Positions 5,613 to 8,460 of a stretch of DNA of 8,460 nucleotides are shown piece after piece (position 1 is the stretch's first letter; each line of letters opens with the position of its first letter). The DNA is from Xanthobacteraceae bacterium (GTDB lineage: Bacteria > Pseudomonadota > Alphaproteobacteria > Rhizobiales > Xanthobacteraceae). The DNA lies in NCBI GenBank assembly GCA_030037185.1, contig JASHRR010000575.1, positions 1-8,460 of the forward strand, given 5' to 3'. The notes beneath the pieces are model-generated. The model was given only the letters and a program-made list of their open reading frames with translations. It ran no database searches and was not told where the DNA came from. The translations under genes and the position numbers were made by a program.

Positions 5613-6300
5613 GGTGACGCACCCTTGCGACAGATGGACTCTTGGTAACGGTCTCTTGGGAGCTGTTGGAATCGATCTGTCGGCAGTCCTCGTCGACCTC
5701 GGTCCGTTTGGCCTCCAGCGAGACGCGCAGGGGACCCCGGGCCCAAAACGGGCGGTCGGCGCGCGCACTGGGACCTTGCAGGTCGAGCCGGCCAAGCGGG
5801 CGGATGTAGCAGACCCTGCGCGAGTCGTCTAAGACCGAGCGGGGCGAGCGCGTCCGCTGATTGAAGGTTTGATAGAAGGACAGGCCAGAGCCAGATGCTG
5901 TGCTCGAGGAGATCAAGAAAAGGATCGAGGAGTTGAGGGAAGCGATGATGGTTTCGGAGATGACGGGGCGCTCCTAACCGCCGAGGCCCTGTCCTCGCCA
6001 CTTCTATCCGTCGCTCGCAGCCTTTGTCCTTGGGGAGCGGGCCACGCTGTAGAAGCGAGCCTCCGAACATTCCGACCATCAGGACGGGCTTGGCAATCCT
6101 TGTGGGCATGCACTTCCAACCGATGGCTGAAATCAGCCGGTCAGGGCACCAGAAGAATTTCCGACTAATCTGGCGTTGTTTGTTTCATTTGAGAACCTCG
6201 TGACGATTGCTGAGAGTTGCAGCGCATAGCGCGTGCACGACGGCGAGCCTTGCTTGCCGCCTATGAGCCGGTTATGACTGGTAACCGTCGCAGCGTAATC
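5613..6300. other. Gene-poor degenerate stretch
   Basis: No intact gene is supported. Long frames on either strand (5515-5832 plus, 5545-5916 and 5570-6109 minus) overlap each other, lack good ribosome sites and match nothing I know. The only protein-like piece is the short coiled fragment at 5876-5977. The stretch reads as decayed island DNA. Confidence 0.5.
5876..5977 (+). pseudogene. Fragment of a coiled-coil C-terminus
   Basis: Between TAG (5873-5875) and TAA (5975-5977) the plus strand encodes a charged amphipathic stretch containing LEEIKKRIEELREAMM and ending in SEMTGRS. There is no ATG; a GTG at 5900 is the only near start. The composition is protein-like and unlike the surrounding frames, so it is probably the tail of a lost gene. 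The parent family is not recognised. Confidence 0.3.
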
Positions 6301-6312
6301 GGAGAATCACTT

Positions 6313-6544
6313 ATGGCCCTTACCAATGCCGAGAAGCAGGCGGAGCTGGCGCGAGCGCGAGCTGAAAAACGAAAACGGCACCAAGTTGCGCGCTCAGTTC
6401 ATTTTCGACGCCAGCACCGGGGGCGCAGGTCAAGCGGACCGCCAGTCACAAGGGTTGCTCGGTAACGTCTCTCATCAAGGAGTGGGCGGCGAGCGCCGAG
6501 CGGGCGGATCACAGCTGTCAGGCAAGGCCCAGAAGCGGTATTAG
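6313..6544 (+). pseudogene. Frameshifted small protein gene, DNA-binding-like
   Basis: ATG 6313 has a good ribosome site, GGAGAA (6301-6306), six bases upstream. The first frame gives MALTNAEKQA. After a shift near 6340-6352 the second frame gives WRERELKNENGTKLRAQFIF and DAST. After a shift in the G run at 6419-6423 the third frame gives AQVKRTASHKGCSVTSLIKE and WAASAER. A last shift near 6505 returns to the second frame, SQLSGKAQKRY, with TAG at 6542-6544. Read across the shifts it is a plausible 75-80 residue protein resembling small MALTNAEKQ-starting proteins with a helix-rich GCSVTxLIxEW segment. I recall these as hypothetical genes, perhaps ribbon-helix-helix related. Three lesions make it a pseudogene unless sequencing errors are involved. 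It is part of the same decayed island as the integrase. Confidence 0.6.
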
Positions 6545-6611
6545 GGCGAGGAATAGTTGCCACAACTCGCGTTAGCGCAGTTACCGGTACCATAACAACC
6601 GGTGCACTGAG

Positions 6612-6746
6612 ATGAACGACCAGGCCAATTGTTATCGCGCCGTTGCCCGTTATCTCGATTCGGAATTCCGTCCCGGCAGCCGCACGGCATGTCTTGATGG
6701 CGCGGATCACATCTCATTGGCGGAAAGTATGAGAGCCTCGGCTCAT
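6612..6746 (-). pseudogene. Small element-associated gene broken by in-frame TGA
   Basis: Starting at ATG 6746-6744, preceded by a G-rich site (TTGGGGG, four bases upstream), the minus strand reads MSRGSHTFRQ, then TGA (6716-6714). The same frame continues as DVIRAIKTCRAAAGTEFRIE and ITGNGAITI. The joined product resembles short proteins (about 60 residues) of the pattern M-S/T-R...F-R-Q-x-D-x-x-R-A-I-K...I-E-I-x-x-x-G-x-I-x-I. From memory these lie near tyrosine recombinase genes in rhizobial elements; that association was not checked. The frame stays open to 6399, so the real end is unclear. A GTG at 6710 could in principle restart translation. The 84-residue frame on the same strand (6541-6795), with a Cys/Gly-rich tail, is an alternative I consider less likely. 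Confidence 0.5.
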
Positions 6747-6760
6747 GTTGCCCCCAACGG

Positions 6761-6821
6761 GTTAGACATTTTCCAAAAAAGCCCTTTAAATTCAATGGAC
6801 CTGCTTCCGCAGGTTAGACAC
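6761..6821. repeat. Right copy of GTTAGAC repeat module, with hairpin
   Basis: GTTAGAC (6761-6767), TCAATGGACCT (6792-6802) and CAGGTTAGACAC (6810-6821) repeat the order seen at 3338-3370, with longer spacers. ACCTGC (6799-6804) and GCAGGT (6809-6814) form a perfect 6-bp hairpin with loop TTCC overlapping the shared 12-mer. It may be the other end of the decayed island or one arm of a recombination site. Confidence 0.45.
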
Positions 6822-6918
6822 CTTAAATCGCCTTCCCATGCAAAACCCGCGCTCTCCATAGGACCAGGCGACATCGAGAGATTGCAGGCGGCTCCACGGG
6901 TCCGTGCGAAGCCTGCCA

Positions 6919-6941
6919 CCGGGCCGGCCTTCGGCCGGCTC
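6919..6941 (-). terminator. GC-rich hairpin downstream of the efflux gene
   Basis: GCCGGCC (6923-6929) and GGCCGGC (6933-6939) form a perfect 7-bp stem with loop TTC. It lies about 100 bases beyond the stop of the RND permease gene in its direction of transcription. There is no T run, so it may act as a transcript-end stabiliser or in factor-dependent termination rather than as a classical terminator. Sequence between it and the stop (6942-7038) shows nothing recognisable. Confidence 0.35.
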
Positions 6942-7038
6942 CGTCGGGCTCGGCGGCTGATCTTCGTGGCGTCGCCAATGGGTCGCCGGTTTTCGCAGCG
7001 CGAGACTGTCGTTCGGCGGCCGCTTTACGGCGCCTTCA

Positions 7039-8460
7039 TCACCCCGCCTTCGTCAACAGCGCCTGTGCGCGTGACGGCGCCGTGGTGCGGACGCCGCGCA
7101 GCCAGCCATGCAGCCGGTCGAGATAGAGATAGACCACCGGCGTCGTGTAAAGCGTGAGAAACTGGCTCACCAGGAGTCCGCCCACGATGGCAAAGCCGAG
7201 CGGCCGGCGGATTTCCGAGCCGGTCCCGGTGCCGAGCATCAGCGGCAGGCCGCCGAGCAGCGCCGCCATGGTGGTCATCATGATCGGCCGGAAGCGCAGC
7301 AGGCAGGCCTGATAGATCGCCTCCGCCGGTTTGAGGCCTTGCTCGCGTTCCGCGACCAGGGCGAAATCGATCATCATGATGGCGTTCTTCTTGACGATGC
7401 CGATCAGCAAAATGATGCCGATGATGGCGATGAGGCTCAGCTCGAAGCCGCCGGCCTTGAGGGTGAGCAGAGCGCCGAGACCGGCCGACGGCAAGGTGGA
7501 CAGGATCGTGATCGGGTGAATGTAGCTTTCATAGAGCACACCCAAAATGATGTACACCGCGACGATTGCGGCAAGGATCAGCAGCGGCAGGGTCGAAAGC
7601 GAATCCTGGAAAGCCTGGGCGGTGCCCTGGAATGTCGCGATCACGCCGGCGGGCTTGTTGAGGTCAATCTCGGCCTGCCTGATCGCGTCAAAGGCCTGGC
7701 TAAGCGCCGTGTCTGCGGCGAGGTTGAAGGAAATCGTTGCCGCCGGGAACTGACCCTGATGGCTCACCGTCTGATAGCCGGTCTTGCTCGTATCGAGCTT
7801 CACCAGCAGCGACAACGGAACCGGCTGGCCGGTAATCGGCGAATTGATGAAGATGTGCTCCAGCGCCGAGGGGTCCTCCTGGTAGCGGGGATTGATCTCC
7901 ATGACCACGTGATACTGATTCAACTGCGTGAAATACTGCGTGACCCAACGCTGACCGTAGGCATCGTACAGCGTATCGTCGATGAGCTGCGGCTGGATTC
8001 CAAAGCGGCCTGCAGTATCGCGGTCGATCGTCAATACCGCGGTGGTGGCATTGGACTGCTGGTCGGTAGCGACATCGCGCAGCCCCCGTATCGTGCGCAT
8101 CTTGTCGAGCATCAGCGGCGCAAAGGCGCCGAGTTCATCGAGGTTTGCGTCCTGCAACGTGTATTGGAATTGTGAACGCGCCGGCCGGCCCCCCATGCTG
8201 ACATCCTGGGCCGCCTGCAGGAACAGCGTCACTCCGGGCACCCGGGCGAGCTGCGGCCGCAGCCGGCCGATGATCTGGTCCGCCGTCGCCTTGCGCTCGC
8301 TGCGAGGCTTAAGGTTGACCCAGAACCGCCCGTTGTTGATCGACTGGGAGCCGCCGGTCACGCCGACGCAGAAGGCGACGTCCGCCACGTCGGGGTCCTT
8401 GGCAATCACGTCGGCCAGCGCCTTCTGGCGCTCCGTCATGGCGGCGAACGAAATGTCCTG
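7039..8460 (-). CDS. RND efflux permease (MdtB/MdtC type), C-terminal 473 residues
   Basis: The frame is open from the right window edge to TGA 7041-7039. The ATG at 8439 is internal, because the frame continues upstream as QDISFAA. Family members have about 1,040 residues, so roughly the second 45 percent is seen. First comes periplasmic porter/docking sequence (VGVTGGSQSINNGRFWVNLK, VTLFLQAAQDVSMGGR, QFPAATISFNLA). Then come five hydrophobic segments matching TM8-TM12, including ILGVLYESYIHPITILSTLP, LIGIVKKNAIMMIDFAL and GGLLVSQFLTLYTTPVVYLY. Such inner-membrane pumps trade protons for export of drugs or bile-salt-like compounds, with a periplasmic adaptor and an outer-membrane channel; neither partner is in view. 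Presumably adaptor and sister permease genes lie upstream (to the right). It is convergent with the cytochrome c gene across the decayed island. Confidence 0.95.
   Translation of the reverse strand, partial: QDISFAAMTERQKALADVIAKDPDVADVAFCVGVTGGSQSINNGRFWVNLKPRSERKATADQIIGRLRPQLARVPGVTLFLQAAQDVSMGGRPARSQFQYTLQDANLDELGAFAPLMLDKMRTIRGLRDVATDQQSNATTAVLTIDRDTAGRFGIQPQLIDDTLYDAYGQRWVTQYFTQLNQYHVVMEINPRYQEDPSALEHIFINSPITGQPVPLSLLVKLDTSKTGYQTVSHQGQFPAATISFNLAADTALSQAFDAIRQAEIDLNKPAGVIATFQGTAQAFQDSLSTLPLLILAAIVAVYIILGVLYESYIHPITILSTLPSAGLGALLTLKAGGFELSLIAIIGIILLIGIVKKNAIMMIDFALVAEREQGLKPAEAIYQACLLRFRPIMMTTMAALLGGLPLMLGTGTGSEIRRPLGFAIVGGLLVSQFLTLYTTPVVYLYLDRLHGWLRGVRTTAPSRAQALLTKAG

Noticed and set aside
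5570..6109. 179-residue minus-strand open frame
   Set aside because: The ribosome site is too close to the ATG, the composition is Arg/Pro/Leu-rich shadow-like, and no family is recognised.
7108..8175. 355-residue plus-strand open frame
   Set aside because: Antisense to the RND permease gene; length comes from the codon bias of the real gene.
1..8460. CRISPR array, tRNA or rRNA
   Set aside because: I saw no regularly spaced repeats, cloverleaf pattern or rRNA-like conserved blocks; a tRNAscan or Infernal run would settle small RNAs.

Overview
The window looks like chromosome of an alphaproteobacterium of the Bradyrhizobium/Rhodopseudomonas/Nitrobacter group. Reasons: high GC, a DUF2325 protein and a diheme cytochrome c of types common there, and alphaproteobacterial-style integrase debris. 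The genus is inferred from remembered families; no search was run.

Left part (1-3298): two divergent transcription units share an upstream region. Leftward is a DUF2325 protein whose C-terminal end is cut by the window edge. Rightward are a small cupin protein and an exported diheme cytochrome c. The region between them holds two AT-rich dyads. The one at 1509-1536 matches the remembered ModE (molybdate regulator) consensus at 19 of 20 defined bases. The other, at 1198-1221, is a perfect 10-bp-arm palindrome just upstream of the DUF2325 start and a weaker match. The simplest reading is a divergent, molybdenum-responsive locus. Between the rightward operator and the cupin gene lies a potentially structured leader of about 240 bases.

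Middle part (3299-7038): a small decayed island sits between two convergent conserved genes, the cytochrome c and the efflux pump. It contains a frameshifted, N-terminally truncated tyrosine recombinase (3347-4127, minus) and a well-preserved bicistronic toxin-antitoxin pair (4641-5585, plus; ribbon-helix-helix-like antitoxin and PIN-domain toxin). It also contains a frameshifted small gene (6313-6544, plus), a small gene broken by an in-frame TGA (about 6612-6746, minus), and long stretches without a recognisable gene. Similar repeat modules sharing the exact 12-mer CAGGTTAGACAC lie near the two ends (3338-3370 and 6761-6821) and could be remains of attachment or element ends. The toxin-antitoxin genes are the only clearly intact coding sequences in the island.

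Right part (7039-8460): the C-terminal half of an RND multidrug efflux permease of the MdtB/MdtC type on the minus strand. Its N-terminal half lies beyond the right edge.
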